NCBI RefSeq assembly: GCF_012641745.1
Contig: NZ_WEHZ01000004.1
Span: forward strand, 124,001-188,000
Source: Pseudoalteromonas peptidolytica
GTDB taxonomy: Bacteria > Pseudomonadota > Gammaproteobacteria > Enterobacterales > Alteromonadaceae
DNA: 64,000 nucleotides
Reading direction: 5' to 3'
In this document: positions 27,479-37,271 of the stretch, one piece after another
How the letters are laid out: each line of letters starts with the position of its first letter
How positions within the stretch are numbered: the stretch's first letter is position 1
Position numbers and translations under genes: made by a program
Notes under the pieces: generated by a model
Database searches by the model: none
What the model was told of the DNA's origin: nothing
The model's input: only the letters and a program-made list of their open reading frames with translations

Positions 27479-30142
27479 GTGAAGTTCTTCAGAATATTAT
27501 TTCTCTCAGTATTTATACTTATCTCGCATCAAACCGTTGCGATTACACCGAGTAAACAGCAAATTGAGCAGTTTAAAAAGCTTCCAAAAGCGCAGCAGGA
27601 AGCGCTTGCGAAACGTTACGGTATAGATTTGAACACCTTAGACGGGAATACTAAAGGTGATAAAAAAGATGAGGAGAAAGATTCCTCAATTCGACCTCGT
27701 GATCAAAAAGATTTGCTGGAGGAAGAGACAGAGGAAGACAAGTACAAGCCAAAATTAGAAGAGTTAAAACCTTTTGGTTATGAGCTTTTTGCAGGAGAGC
27801 CAACGACCTTCATGCCATCAGAATTGGCAGCGATACCTGACACTTATTTGTTAGGTATAGGTGATATGGTGAAGATCAATCTGTATGGTAAAACCAATGA
27901 AGAGCATGAAGTCCAAATTGACAGAGAAGGTCGCCTCGCTATCCCAAATTTAAGTCCTATCCATGTGATTGGACTGTCATTCAAAGAGCTAAAAGCACTG
28001 ATCTCAAAAAAAATCGCAGAAGAAATGATTGGAGTACAAGCCTTTGTTTCTATGGGTGAGCTAAACCCTATGCGTATCATGGTTGTTGGTGAAGCATACA
28101 AACCAGGTAGCTATACGGTATCTCCTCTTGCCACTGTGACGCATGCGTTGTTTGTGTCTGGTGGGGTGAGTGATAATGGCTCATTAAGAAAAATTCAAGT
28201 AAAAAGAGCTGGCGAGCTTGTTACTACTTTTGATCTATATGACTTATTATTGTTTGGCGACAGCTCAGATGATGTTGTACTAAAACCTGGTGATGTTGTA
28301 TTTATTCCACCGGCTGCGAAAAAAATCAAAGTTAAAGGTGAAGTAAATCGCCAAGCTATTTTTGAGCTTAAAGATTCTGACTCACTTGACAGTGTCTTAG
28401 CAATGTCTGGCGGTTTTAAAGCGAATGCAAATAAATCAAAAGTGGTAGTTTCACGCTACAACGGTGATGGTAAACGCATTACGCTTAACTATAATTTTAC
28501 TCAGAATACCAGTTACAAGCCGCAAAATGGTGATGAGATTTCCGTAAATGCGGCTTCCACACGGTTTCAAAATACCGTCACTGTAGTGGGTGCGGTAACG
28601 AGTCCAGGACACTATGAGTGGCACCAAGGTAAGACGTTAAAAGACGTATTTAGCGCACCACGTGAAGACTTACTATCGATAGCAGACTTTGGTTATTCAC
28701 TTATCATCCGTGAAGTAAACTTCAAAGGTGACATCGACATCTTACAGTTCTCATTACAAGATATTTTTGATGGTAAATCCGGTGACATTGCACTGTCTTC
28801 CAACGACACGATTGTTGTTTTTAGCCGTTATCAATTGAAAGAAGAAGAAGAGCAGCTATTAGACGATTTAGCTTACAATAAAGAGCAATTGAAGCTGCGT
28901 GAAAATGTCAAACTGTGGGAGCAATTTGAGCGTGACGAGTTCTTAAAGTACATTGGATTGAAAGACGATGAGCTTTTTGAATTAGAAGAGGAAGAAGTCA
29001 AACTCATCACCAGCATAGGGGCTCTTTTTGAAGAGCCGGAAGAAATTGAAGAAGATGACTATGCAGTATTTAGCCGTCAAAAACTTCTTGCGCCTATCGT
29101 TGCTAAGTTACAAAGGCAAGCAACGCCAACTGAGCCTGCAAAGTTATTTGCTGTTAATGGGCAAGTTAAATTCCCAGGCGTTTATCCTCTTGCTAAGCAA
29201 GCGAACTTCCAAAAAGCAGTACAGGCAGCCGGTGGCTTTCTTGAAGCAGCATACCTTGAGCAAGTTGAGTTGACCCGCGTTGTATATAACGATGGTAAAC
29301 AAGTTGAGCATATTCAATTTAACGGCTTAGATGAACTAACAAGCCCCACGCAGGCACTAACGAGTAAAGATACAGTCAATATCTTCCCGCGACCAAATTG
29401 GCAGGATAGATTGCAAGTAAAAGTTGTGGGTGAGGTCAGGTTTCCTGGTATTTATACCATCAAGCGCGGAGAGACGCTGGAAAGCCTACTTACCAGAGTT
29501 GGAGGACTTAGTGAGTTTGCCCATAAGGATGCGGCAATTTTCACTCGTGAATCAATTAAGCGTAAAGAAACCTCGCAAATTCAACGCCTAACACAAGAGC
29601 TTAGACGCGATATCATTACGAATACCTTCCAAAAAAGTGCGACAGCAAATACTTCGATGCCTTATGAAGATATGGATAAGATTTTACGTGATTTATCTAA
29701 GGTTGAAGCACTGGGGCGTCTTGTTATTGATTTAGATAAACGCGCGACAAAAACGATTCAACTAGAAGATGGCGATGCGCTGTATATTCCAGCGATGCAA
29801 GATTCAGTGAGTGTTATCGGAGAGGTCAATCTTGCCGCGACACACTTATTCGATGCGGGTAAATCGGTTGATGACTATATCAAAGCCAGCGGTGGTCTAA
29901 AACAGAAGGCTGACGATGAGCGTATTTACATTATAAAAGCTAACGGGTCGGTAGTTCTACCAGGTTCAGGTTCATGGTTTGCGGTGAGCAATTACGCCAA
30001 CCAATTAGCTCCAGGTGATACCATCGTCGTGCCACTAGACGCGCAGCATATGGATCAATTGACGCTCTGGAGTACAGCGACTCAAATATTGTCACAAATA
30101 GGTCTTGCGGCAGCATCGCTGGCAACATTGAATAAAGACTAA
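27479..30142 (+). CDS. Large multi-SLBB polysaccharide export protein (WbfF/OtnA-like)
   Basis: Periplasmic/outer-membrane protein for polysaccharide export. About 887 residues from a GTG start at 27479 preceded by GGAAGAG; the ATG at 27464 would overlap that site. A signal peptide (MKFFRILFLSVFILISHQTVA) is followed by an acidic linker, then a Poly_export domain (about 115-200, YLLGIGDMVKINLYGK) and at least five SLBB beta-grasp repeats, recognised by recurring VVGEVxxPGxYxxxxxxTL patterns near 210, 290, 375, 560, 645 and 780. It is more than twice as long as Wza and resembles the large export proteins of Vibrio capsule loci. Not a lipoprotein by sequence. A second, normal-sized exporter is at 63353. 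Confidence 0.82.
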   Translation: MKFFRILFLSVFILISHQTVAITPSKQQIEQFKKLPKAQQEALAKRYGIDLNTLDGNTKGDKKDEEKDSSIRPRDQKDLLEEETEEDKYKPKLEELKPFGYELFAGEPTTFMPSELAAIPDTYLLGIGDMVKINLYGKTNEEHEVQIDREGRLAIPNLSPIHVIGLSFKELKALISKKIAEEMIGVQAFVSMGELNPMRIMVVGEAYKPGSYTVSPLATVTHALFVSGGVSDNGSLRKIQVKRAGELVTTFDLYDLLLFGDSSDDVVLKPGDVVFIPPAAKKIKVKGEVNRQAIFELKDSDSLDSVLAMSGGFKANANKSKVVVSRYNGDGKRITLNYNFTQNTSYKPQNGDEISVNAASTRFQNTVTVVGAVTSPGHYEWHQGKTLKDVFSAPREDLLSIADFGYSLIIREVNFKGDIDILQFSLQDIFDGKSGDIALSSNDTIVVFSRYQLKEEEEQLLDDLAYNKEQLKLRENVKLWEQFERDEFLKYIGLKDDELFELEEEEVKLITSIGALFEEPEEIEEDDYAVFSRQKLLAPIVAKLQRQATPTEPAKLFAVNGQVKFPGVYPLAKQANFQKAVQAAGGFLEAAYLEQVELTRVVYNDGKQVEHIQFNGLDELTSPTQALTSKDTVNIFPRPNWQDRLQVKVVGEVRFPGIYTIKRGETLESLLTRVGGLSEFAHKDAAIFTRESIKRKETSQIQRLTQELRRDIITNTFQKSATANTSMPYEDMDKILRDLSKVEALGRLVIDLDKRATKTIQLEDGDALYIPAMQDSVSVIGEVNLAATHLFDAGKSVDDYIKASGGLKQKADDERIYIIKANGSVVLPGSGSWFAVSNYANQLAPGDTIVVPLDAQHMDQLTLWSTATQILSQIGLAAASLATLNKD

Positions 30143-30205
30143 TACGTCATAGAAATCTAACACAAAAAGGGTACGGGAAACTTGGGTTTCCCGTATTTAC
30201 GTTTT

Positions 30206-31249
30206 ATGCAGAAACTAAAAAAGCACATCATCAATATCATTGAGTTTACCCGAGGAGCTGTGCGACCTTTTTTTGTTGCTGTGCCGACGTTAAGTAGACT
30301 TTACTATTTACTGTTTGACCGCGCATTTGGCTACGAACAGCAGGCGATACTAAAAGCAAAGATCCAATATCAAAAGCATCAAGGGATCCAAAAAAGTGCC
30401 AGTGCATTACTCAGACGTAATATTCATAGGCTGGAAAAGGGGTTGATTATGCGGCCTCGAAAACCAGTATTTGCTCTGGACTATATTGCTGAAACTGTGT
30501 CTGTGTATCAGCGGGCTACACAAGTTGATAATCTAGAACAGACAGATCTAAAGTGGGCTCATTCGGTGCTCAAACAGTACTTTGATGTTTGTGATACCAG
30601 TCACCCTATTGTTAAAAGTAGTTACCTTACTTTTCAGACTATTGAGTTTGAAGGTGATTGTAGCGCCACACCTTATTCAAGTAGTCAGCGAGTAAAGCAT
30701 GATGTTTCTTACGAGCAACTCAAAGCGCTTGCTACATCAAGGCGCTCCGTTAGGTGGTTTGAGCAAAAAACCGTAGATAGATCACTACTAATTGATGCTT
30801 TGACTATCGCAACCCAAGCACCCAGTGCATGTAATCGTCAAGCTTATGAATTTATGTGGATTGATGATGAGCAGATAAAGCAAAAAGCAGCCAGTTTACC
30901 AGGAGGCACGGCTGGCTTCGCAACCCAAATCCCTTGCTTATTAGCGGTAGTGGGGGATTTATCAGCGTACCCCTTTGAACGAGATCGTCATGTAATTTAT
31001 ATCGATGCGTCGTTGGCCAGTATGCAGTTTATGCTAGCATGCGAAACGCTCGGATTATCGACGTGTGCGTTAAATTGGCCTGAATTACATAAATTAGACG
31101 AGCGAGCTGCGCGCTTACTTAATTTACCCCAGCATAAGCGTATTGTAATGTTTATTGCCGTCGGATACGCCTTAGCTGATGGTGGCATTCCATTTTCAAA
31201 CAAAAAATCAGCAGAAGTGCTACTAACACGTGTGGAACCAAAAGAGTGA
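30206..31249 (+). CDS. Nitroreductase-fold protein in a polysaccharide gene pair
   Basis: 347 residues. The C-terminal two thirds carry a nitroreductase domain: SRRSVRWFEQKTVD near residue 180, TQAPSACNRQAYEF (FMN-binding), and a late GLSTCALNWPE/ VGYA segment. The N-terminal part (about 1-150) is not recognised and includes a basic, possibly membrane-associated start. ATG 30206 is chosen over an upstream TTG at 30182. It overlaps the next gene, a pyruvyl transferase, by GTGA, so the two are translated together. Nitroreductase-like enzymes occur in exopolysaccharide clusters without a settled role. Function unknown; a redox step on a sugar or lipid carrier is a guess. Confidence 0.75.
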   Translation: MQKLKKHIINIIEFTRGAVRPFFVAVPTLSRLYYLLFDRAFGYEQQAILKAKIQYQKHQGIQKSASALLRRNIHRLEKGLIMRPRKPVFALDYIAETVSVYQRATQVDNLEQTDLKWAHSVLKQYFDVCDTSHPIVKSSYLTFQTIEFEGDCSATPYSSSQRVKHDVSYEQLKALATSRRSVRWFEQKTVDRSLLIDALTIATQAPSACNRQAYEFMWIDDEQIKQKAASLPGGTAGFATQIPCLLAVVGDLSAYPFERDRHVIYIDASLASMQFMLACETLGLSTCALNWPELHKLDERAARLLNLPQHKRIVMFIAVGYALADGGIPFSNKKSAEVLLTRVEPKE

Positions 31250-32406
31250 TTAATATAGAAGTAAAAGGGGTTCAGTTTTCCAATAAAGGTGCTGAACTAA
31301 TGCTGTTGTCTGTGTTAGAGCAGCTAGATAAAGAAATAGGTGAGTACAATCTAGTATTGTCTCCAGGTCCAAACCTTCCCTACAAACAAAGAGCTAGATT
31401 AGGGGCGTTGCAAAAGCTTAGTTTTCGGAGGGGACCCTTCGACTTAACGGGGTTATTCGGCAAATTACCGCAATTTGCTAAACGCCTACTTAAACGTTAT
31501 GGCATTGTAACAGAGGCAGATGTCGATATTATTTTGAACGCCAGTGGTTTTTCGTATGGCGATCAATGGCCATTAAATGATTTGAAAAATGCAGCAAAGG
31601 AAGCTGTACGATTCAAACAAGTAGGTAAGCCTTATATTGTGTTACCGCAAGCACTTGGTCCGTTTAACAAAGTAGAGCATGCAAAAGCGGCTCGAAAATT
31701 GATAAACTCAGCGACAAAAGTATATGCCAGAGATAAAGCATCCTATCAGGCATGTGCCGCACTTAATGAAGTTGGCACGTTACATCAAAGCCCTGATTTT
31801 ACGGCGCTAATAGAACCAAGTATTATTGAACCATTTACGACAAAGACGGTCTGTTTTATTCCAAATAATAAAGTGATTTCTAAATATCACCATGAAACAG
31901 CACAAACTGGCAGCGAAGCATATATTGCATTTTGGCGTTATCAAGCCGAGTTTTTTAAACAGCATGGATTTGATATTTTGCTCCTAAACCATGAAGGTGC
32001 TGAAGATAAGCATTTGTGTGAACAGATAGCTGAAGTTATAGGGGAAAGCGTTGAAATCGTCGATGGTTTGGGTGCAGTTGAAATCAAAGCGCTGTTAGGG
32101 CGCTGCCAGGCAGTGGTTAGTAGTCGCTTTCATGGTTGTGTCAGTGCGCTATCACAAGGTGTTCCTTGCTTGGCTACCAGTTGGAGCCATAAATACGAAA
32201 TGCTCTTTGAAGAGTATGGCTTAGCAGATAATATTTTGAATTACCTAGCGAAGCCTGAGCAAGTAAATAAGCAGCTAACGCAATTTATCAATAACCTAGA
32301 TAGCCAGAAACAAGCCGGTTACGGGCATGCGGCGCAGGTAAAACAAGAAAATAGAGCAATGTGGCAAGCCGTGATTGCTGAAATTAATGGGTATCAGCCA
32401 AAATAA
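31246..32406 (+). CDS. Polysaccharide pyruvyl transferase family protein
   Basis: 386 residues, GT-B-like fold related to CsaB/WcaK. Key segments are VQFSNKGAELMLLSVLEQL at the start, NASGFSYGDQWP, a VLPQALGPF motif and the C-terminal VSSRFHGCVSALSQGVP typical of the family. Starts with GTG overlapping the stop of the nitroreductase-like gene. Enzymes of this family add a pyruvate ketal to sugars of EPS or secondary wall polymers; in Gram-positives CsaB-type pyruvylation anchors S-layer proteins. That parallel is notable because an S-layer-like protein is encoded 10 kb downstream, but a link is inference. Confidence 0.82.
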   Translation: MINIEVKGVQFSNKGAELMLLSVLEQLDKEIGEYNLVLSPGPNLPYKQRARLGALQKLSFRRGPFDLTGLFGKLPQFAKRLLKRYGIVTEADVDIILNASGFSYGDQWPLNDLKNAAKEAVRFKQVGKPYIVLPQALGPFNKVEHAKAARKLINSATKVYARDKASYQACAALNEVGTLHQSPDFTALIEPSIIEPFTTKTVCFIPNNKVISKYHHETAQTGSEAYIAFWRYQAEFFKQHGFDILLLNHEGAEDKHLCEQIAEVIGESVEIVDGLGAVEIKALLGRCQAVVSSRFHGCVSALSQGVPCLATSWSHKYEMLFEEYGLADNILNYLAKPEQVNKQLTQFINNLDSQKQAGYGHAAQVKQENRAMWQAVIAEINGYQPK

Positions 32407-32511
32407 GCTGATAAAATAGACTGCGTATAGAAACAAGTTGGGTGCCAAATACTTTATTAGGACTCAACCAAAAAATGCAGATGTAGCTCATCAACGATAG
32501 AGGAACTAAAG

Positions 32512-32907
32512 ATGAAAAAAGCAAGAGGTTTTAGCTTAATAGAACTGTTGATCGTATTGATCATTCTAGGGTTATTGGGTTCCTTAGTTGCACCTAAGTT
32601 ATTCTCAAAAGTCGGTTCATCTAAAAAGAAAACGGCTGTAGCCCAGATGCAAATGTTTGAAACGGCGATCGATACGTATCGTTTGGATATGGGCACTGTA
32701 CCATCTTCACTAGAAGAGTTAAGACGCAGCAATGCAGCTAATTGGGATGGTCCATATCTGCCAAAAGATATTCCACTAGACCCGTGGGGTAAACCGTATG
32801 TGTATACCGTACCAGGCAGTGACAATCGCCCTTATGACATCCTGTCTTATGGCTTAGACGGTAAGCCCGGTGGTGAAGGCGAAAGTGAGGATGTAGTACA
32901 TAAATGA
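32512..32907 (+). CDS. gspG: Type II secretion major pseudopilin GspG
   Basis: 131 residues. The prepilin leader MKKARG is followed by FSLIELLIVLIILGLLGSLV, with the Gly-Phe cleavage site and Glu at +5. The C-terminal part has LDPWGKPYVY and YDILSYGLDGKPGGEGE, the calcium-site region characteristic of GspG. AGAGGA lies before the ATG. First gene of an eleven-gene T2SS-like operon in which it comes before gspE, unlike the canonical C-D-E-F-G order. Needs a prepilin peptidase (PilD/GspO) not present here. Confidence 0.93.
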   Translation: MKKARGFSLIELLIVLIILGLLGSLVAPKLFSKVGSSKKKTAVAQMQMFETAIDTYRLDMGTVPSSLEELRRSNAANWDGPYLPKDIPLDPWGKPYVYTVPGSDNRPYDILSYGLDGKPGGEGESEDVVHK

Positions 32908-34565
32908 TGGATATTAAATCGCTACTGAGTGAGTCATTCAAAGTATCAAACTCGGACATTGATAAAGCTGCAACTTATCAACAAAGATATGGTGGACGTT
33001 TAGAGAATATCCTCATCAATATGGGGTGTTTAACGGAAGATGATTTACCTCCCTTATATCAAGTTCTGCTTGGTTATGAGACATTTGAGCCCGCACATTA
33101 TCCAAACTGGCAGCCAAGTGACTCGGTAGCGTTTGAGTGTTACGAAAAGTTAAAAGAGCTTAACTGTGTCTTGTTATCCGCGGATAACGACAGTTGGGTT
33201 ATTGCTTGTAAAGACCCTCTTGATACAGAGCTGTCGCAGTATTTGATGCGTCAAAATGTAGCGATTACTGTATTAGTTGCAACTGAGGCGCAATTACAAA
33301 GCTTCTTCTATGAAATTCAGAGTCAAACAGAAGCAAACTTCAGTGAAGATGAGCTCACCGGAGCTGAAGAAGCAAGACTGCGAGAATTAGCTTCAGAAGC
33401 GCCGACTGTTAACTTATTAAATTCATTGATTACTAAAGCGTTATCTCGTGGCGCATCGGACATGCACCTTGAGCCATATAAAGGGCGTTTTAGGGTGCGA
33501 TATCGAGTTGATGGTGTACTGCATGAGGTTGACTCATTAGCACCGAAAATGCAGTTACCTATTACCACTCGTCTTAAGATCTTATCGGGCATGGATATCG
33601 CTGAAAAACGTCGTCCACAGGATGGCAAGATAGAGATGCGTATTGCCAATCAAGAATTAGATATTCGTGTATCAGCATTGCCGTTGAATGAAGGTGAAAG
33701 CATTGTTTTACGTTTTCTGAGAAAAGACTCTATTCGATATGATATGTCTGTGCTTGGTTTGTCAGAGGATACTCAAGGGCTAATCAATCAAGACTTGAAA
33801 AAGACCACGGGTGTGATCTTACTGACCGGTCCTACAGGCTCAGGTAAAACTACTACGTTGTATACCTTTCTTAATGAGCTAAACACCGAAGACGTAAAAA
33901 TTATTACGTTAGAAGATCCGGTAGAATACCAACTGGAAGGTATTAACCAAGTACAAGTAAACCCTGAGATAGGGTTTGATTTTGCCGCAGGTCTTCGCTC
34001 TATCGTCCGACAAGACCCTGATATCATCATGGTCGGTGAGATCCGAGATAAAGAAACGGCACAAATTGCGCTTCAGTCAGCGTTAACTGGTCACTTAGTA
34101 TTTAGTACAGTACATACTAACGATGCCGCGGGTGCTTATACTCGACTACTTGACTTAGGTGTTGAAGAGTTCTTATTAAACGCAGCCCTTGTATCAGTGG
34201 TTGCTCAGCGTTTGGCGCGTCGACTCTGTGCGCATTGTGCACAGCCTGCTGAAAATGCAGATGAACTAATCAATAAGTACCCTCTACAAGAAATAGCTGA
34301 TATGGCGGGTATAAAAACCTTAAACTTAAAACAGCCCAAAGGCTGTGAACACTGTAATAATTCAGGTTTTAAAGGACGTATTGCAGTGAATGAATACCTC
34401 CGTTGTGATGATGATATCAAAGCAATTCCTAAAAATGACCAATTTATTGGTAAAGCCAAAGCGCATAACAAAAAGCTACAAAGAAGAGACTTGCTTGAAG
34501 ATGGCCTCTTTAAGGTGATCACCGGTGTTACCACGATAGATGAAGTCTTAAGGGTAGCAGGCTAA
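32904..34565 (+). CDS. gspE: Type II secretion ATPase GspE
   Basis: Cytoplasmic hexameric ATPase powering pseudopilus assembly. 553 residues. N-terminal N1/N2 domains reach about residue 150, then the ATPase core with Walker A GPTGSGKTTTLYT near 305, the Asp box ITLEDPVEYQLEGINQVQVN, Walker B DPDIIMVGEIRDKETA and the His box. A zinc-binding CAHC/CEHC pair lies near 435-490, as in GspE and PilB. ATGA overlap with gspG; a second ATG three bases later is equally possible as start. Confidence 0.94.
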   Translation: MMDIKSLLSESFKVSNSDIDKAATYQQRYGGRLENILINMGCLTEDDLPPLYQVLLGYETFEPAHYPNWQPSDSVAFECYEKLKELNCVLLSADNDSWVIACKDPLDTELSQYLMRQNVAITVLVATEAQLQSFFYEIQSQTEANFSEDELTGAEEARLRELASEAPTVNLLNSLITKALSRGASDMHLEPYKGRFRVRYRVDGVLHEVDSLAPKMQLPITTRLKILSGMDIAEKRRPQDGKIEMRIANQELDIRVSALPLNEGESIVLRFLRKDSIRYDMSVLGLSEDTQGLINQDLKKTTGVILLTGPTGSGKTTTLYTFLNELNTEDVKIITLEDPVEYQLEGINQVQVNPEIGFDFAAGLRSIVRQDPDIIMVGEIRDKETAQIALQSALTGHLVFSTVHTNDAAGAYTRLLDLGVEEFLLNAALVSVVAQRLARRLCAHCAQPAENADELINKYPLQEIADMAGIKTLNLKQPKGCEHCNNSGFKGRIAVNEYLRCDDDIKAIPKNDQFIGKAKAHNKKLQRRDLLEDGLFKVITGVTTIDEVLRVAG

Positions 34566-35764
34566 TGGAGTTTGAGTACAAGGCAATAGACAGCAATGGT
34601 TCCCGCCATCAAGGAACCATTGAAGCCAACGACCAAGCACAAGCTCAGCAACGCCTCAATGCAGAGGGGCTTAGTCCGATAGAAATAAAGGCAATTGCTA
34701 AGTCATCCTCTTTTTCTGGGTTATTTACGCAAAAAGTGACGCTCGATCAACTGGAGTTTTTCACCAGTGAACTCTCCTTGTTGCTCGAAAGTGGGGTAAG
34801 GGTAGACAAAGGGATTGATATTATTCGTCAATCTAATTCCGATCCAGCACTTGGGCGGCTGCTAAATCAAATTGCCAGCTCGATAAAAAAAGGGGAATCG
34901 CTCAGCCAAGCGTTTGGCAAACATGAAACTCTGTTTGGACCGCTATATATTAGCCTGCTAAAAATTGGTGAAACCTCTGGTAATTTACCCGAAGTGTTGC
35001 AACGTTTAGCGGCTGATCTTAAATTTCAAAAAGATCTCAAATCACAAGTTAGTACCGCGCTTACTTATCCAAGTGTGATTTTCTTTGTCTGTTTGATGGC
35101 TGTGTATTTTGTGCTGACATTTATTGTACCGAAAATGTCAGGGATTTTTACCGACTTGAGTCAAGCGCCGTGGTACACTCAAATGATCATCGGGGTGAGC
35201 CAATTTTTTATTGATAACCAGTTGTTTATTATTGGTGGTGCAATTACGAGTTTAGTCTTAGGTGGCTACGCTCTACAACAACCAGAGGCAAGAAATTGGC
35301 TATATGTACAAGCCAGTAAAATCCCCGGTATTGGCGCTATTATCACTACCTCTGAAAGGATTAGATTTGCCCAATCTATGTCAATGATGCTAGAAGCCGG
35401 TTTGCAACTAGACACTACACTTGCGCTAACAGCTGAAACATTAAAACACCCAGATTTTAAACGTGACGCAAAACAAGCGCTAAAACAACTAAAGTCAGGT
35501 AAACAGTTGGGGGTTGTACTTAGTAAAACACGGATATTTCCTGACTTCTTTCTATCCATCATCAAAGTGGGTGAAGAGACAGGGCAACTACCCAAAGTAT
35601 TTAATGAAGTTGCAAATCGCTCACGTACAGACCTAGAGCAAGTGATCAGTAAATTTACCACAATGCTAGAGCCTATCATGTTGCTATTTATGGGTGGCTT
35701 TGTTGGCGGTATTGTTATCACGATGCTGTTAAGTATGGTGTCTATTAATGATGTTCCACTCTAA
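34565..35764 (+). CDS. gspF: Type II secretion inner-membrane platform protein GspF
   Basis: 399 residues with two homologous T2SSF domains (about 65-190 and 268-390), each starting FFTSELSLLLESGV or FAQSMSMMLEAGL-like sequence, and three membrane segments near 165, 215 and 370. An N-terminal MEFEYKAIDSNGS with EGLSPIEI is typical of GspF. The ATG shares a base with the gspE stop, and the 3' end overlaps the next pseudopilin gene by 17 bases. Confidence 0.94.
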   Translation: MEFEYKAIDSNGSRHQGTIEANDQAQAQQRLNAEGLSPIEIKAIAKSSSFSGLFTQKVTLDQLEFFTSELSLLLESGVRVDKGIDIIRQSNSDPALGRLLNQIASSIKKGESLSQAFGKHETLFGPLYISLLKIGETSGNLPEVLQRLAADLKFQKDLKSQVSTALTYPSVIFFVCLMAVYFVLTFIVPKMSGIFTDLSQAPWYTQMIIGVSQFFIDNQLFIIGGAITSLVLGGYALQQPEARNWLYVQASKIPGIGAIITTSERIRFAQSMSMMLEAGLQLDTTLALTAETLKHPDFKRDAKQALKQLKSGKQLGVVLSKTRIFPDFFLSIIKVGEETGQLPKVFNEVANRSRTDLEQVISKFTTMLEPIMLLFMGGFVGGIVITMLLSMVSINDVPL

Positions 35765-36158
35765 ATCCAGTCAAGGCTTTTCACTCATTGAGTTAATGAT
35801 AGTCCTTGCTATTATGGGGGTGGCGATGAGCTTAACGGGTGGGCTTGTCATCCAAGCATTCGAGAAAAATAAAAGGCAGGTTGAATTAGAGCGAGTAAAG
35901 CAAGCTTTTAAAGTATATGGCTACCGATCATTTTATTCAGGCTATGACACAAAAGTGGAGTTGGTAGGCAATACCGCGGTTATTTCATCAGGTGCGGATG
36001 AAGAGCCAGAAGTTATTGAATTCGAGTCATTGACTTTTGTCGCAGAGCAATTTCATATTAGTCAAAAACTAACCATACAACCTGCAACATTCGGTGTGTT
36101 TATCAATGAACAGCCTAGATTTTATGGCGTTCCTAGTGTGTTAGAACATGGTCAATAA
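35748..36158 (+). CDS. gspH: Type II secretion minor pseudopilin GspH-like
   Basis: 136 residues. Leader ending KSSQG is followed by FSLIELMIVLAIMGVAMSLT with Glu +5. The rest is poorly conserved beta structure, as usual for GspH. Assigned H by position between gspF and gspI. The start may be ATG 35748 or ATG 35751; both lie inside the gspF end. Overlaps gspI by 11 bases. Confidence 0.78.
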   Translation: MMFHSKSSQGFSLIELMIVLAIMGVAMSLTGGLVIQAFEKNKRQVELERVKQAFKVYGYRSFYSGYDTKVELVGNTAVISSGADEEPEVIEFESLTFVAEQFHISQKLTIQPATFGVFINEQPRFYGVPSVLEHGQ

Positions 36159-36561
36159 GCCCTCTGGTTTTACTCTTATTGAAGTACTTATTGCGGCGGT
36201 GATTTTGTTTTCGTCAATCGCCATCGTTGCTGAGCTATTTTCAGCAAGCAACTTAAGCGCGGATAAAATAGTAGATTCAAACCGAACGCATCAAGCAATT
36301 TATAGCGGCATCCCTATGGTCAAAGAAGCACTACGCACTAAGGTTTATAAAGCAGCGAAGCCTGAATATGTAACAGGTGTGGTCGAGAGCTTTTCAATGC
36401 CAATAGTTTGGCGGGCCAACGTTGTTGAGCGTTTTGCTCCTCCAAGAGATATTGAAGATACATTTGAGCAACCTAAGCGTTATACATTGTACCAAGTTGA
36501 GATGAGTACAAATAATCAGCCTGATCGGGTTTTCTCATTTAATATGGTGGTATGGGAGTGA
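36148..36561 (+). CDS. gspI: Type II secretion minor pseudopilin GspI-like
   Basis: 137 residues. MVNKPSG leader, then FTLIEVLIAAVILFSSIAIV with Glu +5. Short globular part. GspI normally nucleates the pseudopilus tip with J and K, and both follow immediately here. The assignment rests on order and size. Confidence 0.78.
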   Translation: MVNKPSGFTLIEVLIAAVILFSSIAIVAELFSASNLSADKIVDSNRTHQAIYSGIPMVKEALRTKVYKAAKPEYVTGVVESFSMPIVWRANVVERFAPPRDIEDTFEQPKRYTLYQVEMSTNNQPDRVFSFNMVVWE

Positions 36562-37271
36562 TGCGTCAGCGAGGCTTTTCACTGATTGAGTTAATGATAG
36601 CAACTACGCTGTTGTCCTTAGTTATGTTCGCAGGTTACTACAGCTACAGTTTATATAGTGGTGCATGGAACAAGCGTGTTGAGTATTTTTGGAAGTATGC
36701 AAAAGAAGACGTTGTTCAGGTAAAACTGGTAGAGCTATTTCAAGGGATGGCGCCTTATCTGATAAAAAAAGAACGTGGTAATGAAGCATTCATTGCATTT
36801 TCAGGCACGTCACAAACGATGACATTTATCTCTCAAGGGGGCTTTTTCGCACATGGCTATGTCGTAGCCAAATTAGAAGTTGTGACTGCGCAGCAAAGCG
36901 GCAAAACAAGGCTACAATATAGCGAGGCCAAAATAGGCGCCCAACCTCTGCTACATTGGGAGGTAGAGCAGTTGGAGTTTACAGAGCCTTATATTATTTT
37001 TGATGACTTGGTATCTGCCAAGTTCAGCTACTACGGTTGGCAGGACTATGCGAGTGCATTTCGTAAAGATGATGACGAGTTATTAATCACAGACACTAGT
37101 AAATACCAGCGCTGGTTCGATAATTATCTCGCTAAAGAGAAGCGGCTGAGCCCACTCAAAATTAGGTTGCAACTGCAAGCCACTCAAACATCAAGAGAGT
37201 CTGACATTATTTTGCCTTTGTACAGTGCACCAGAGCTTGTGGTTTCCAGTGGGTCGGGAGCTAACTTTTAA
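36552..37271 (+). CDS. gspJ: Type II secretion minor pseudopilin GspJ-like
   Basis: 239 residues. MRQRG leader and FSLIELMIATTLLSLVMFAG with Glu +5. Larger globular domain, the usual size of GspJ. Start could be ATG 36552 or ATG 36561, the latter directly preceding MRQRG. Overlaps gspI and shares a base with the gspK start. Confidence 0.8.
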   Translation: MGVMRQRGFSLIELMIATTLLSLVMFAGYYSYSLYSGAWNKRVEYFWKYAKEDVVQVKLVELFQGMAPYLIKKERGNEAFIAFSGTSQTMTFISQGGFFAHGYVVAKLEVVTAQQSGKTRLQYSEAKIGAQPLLHWEVEQLEFTEPYIIFDDLVSAKFSYYGWQDYASAFRKDDDELLITDTSKYQRWFDNYLAKEKRLSPLKIRLQLQATQTSRESDIILPLYSAPELVVSSGSGANF

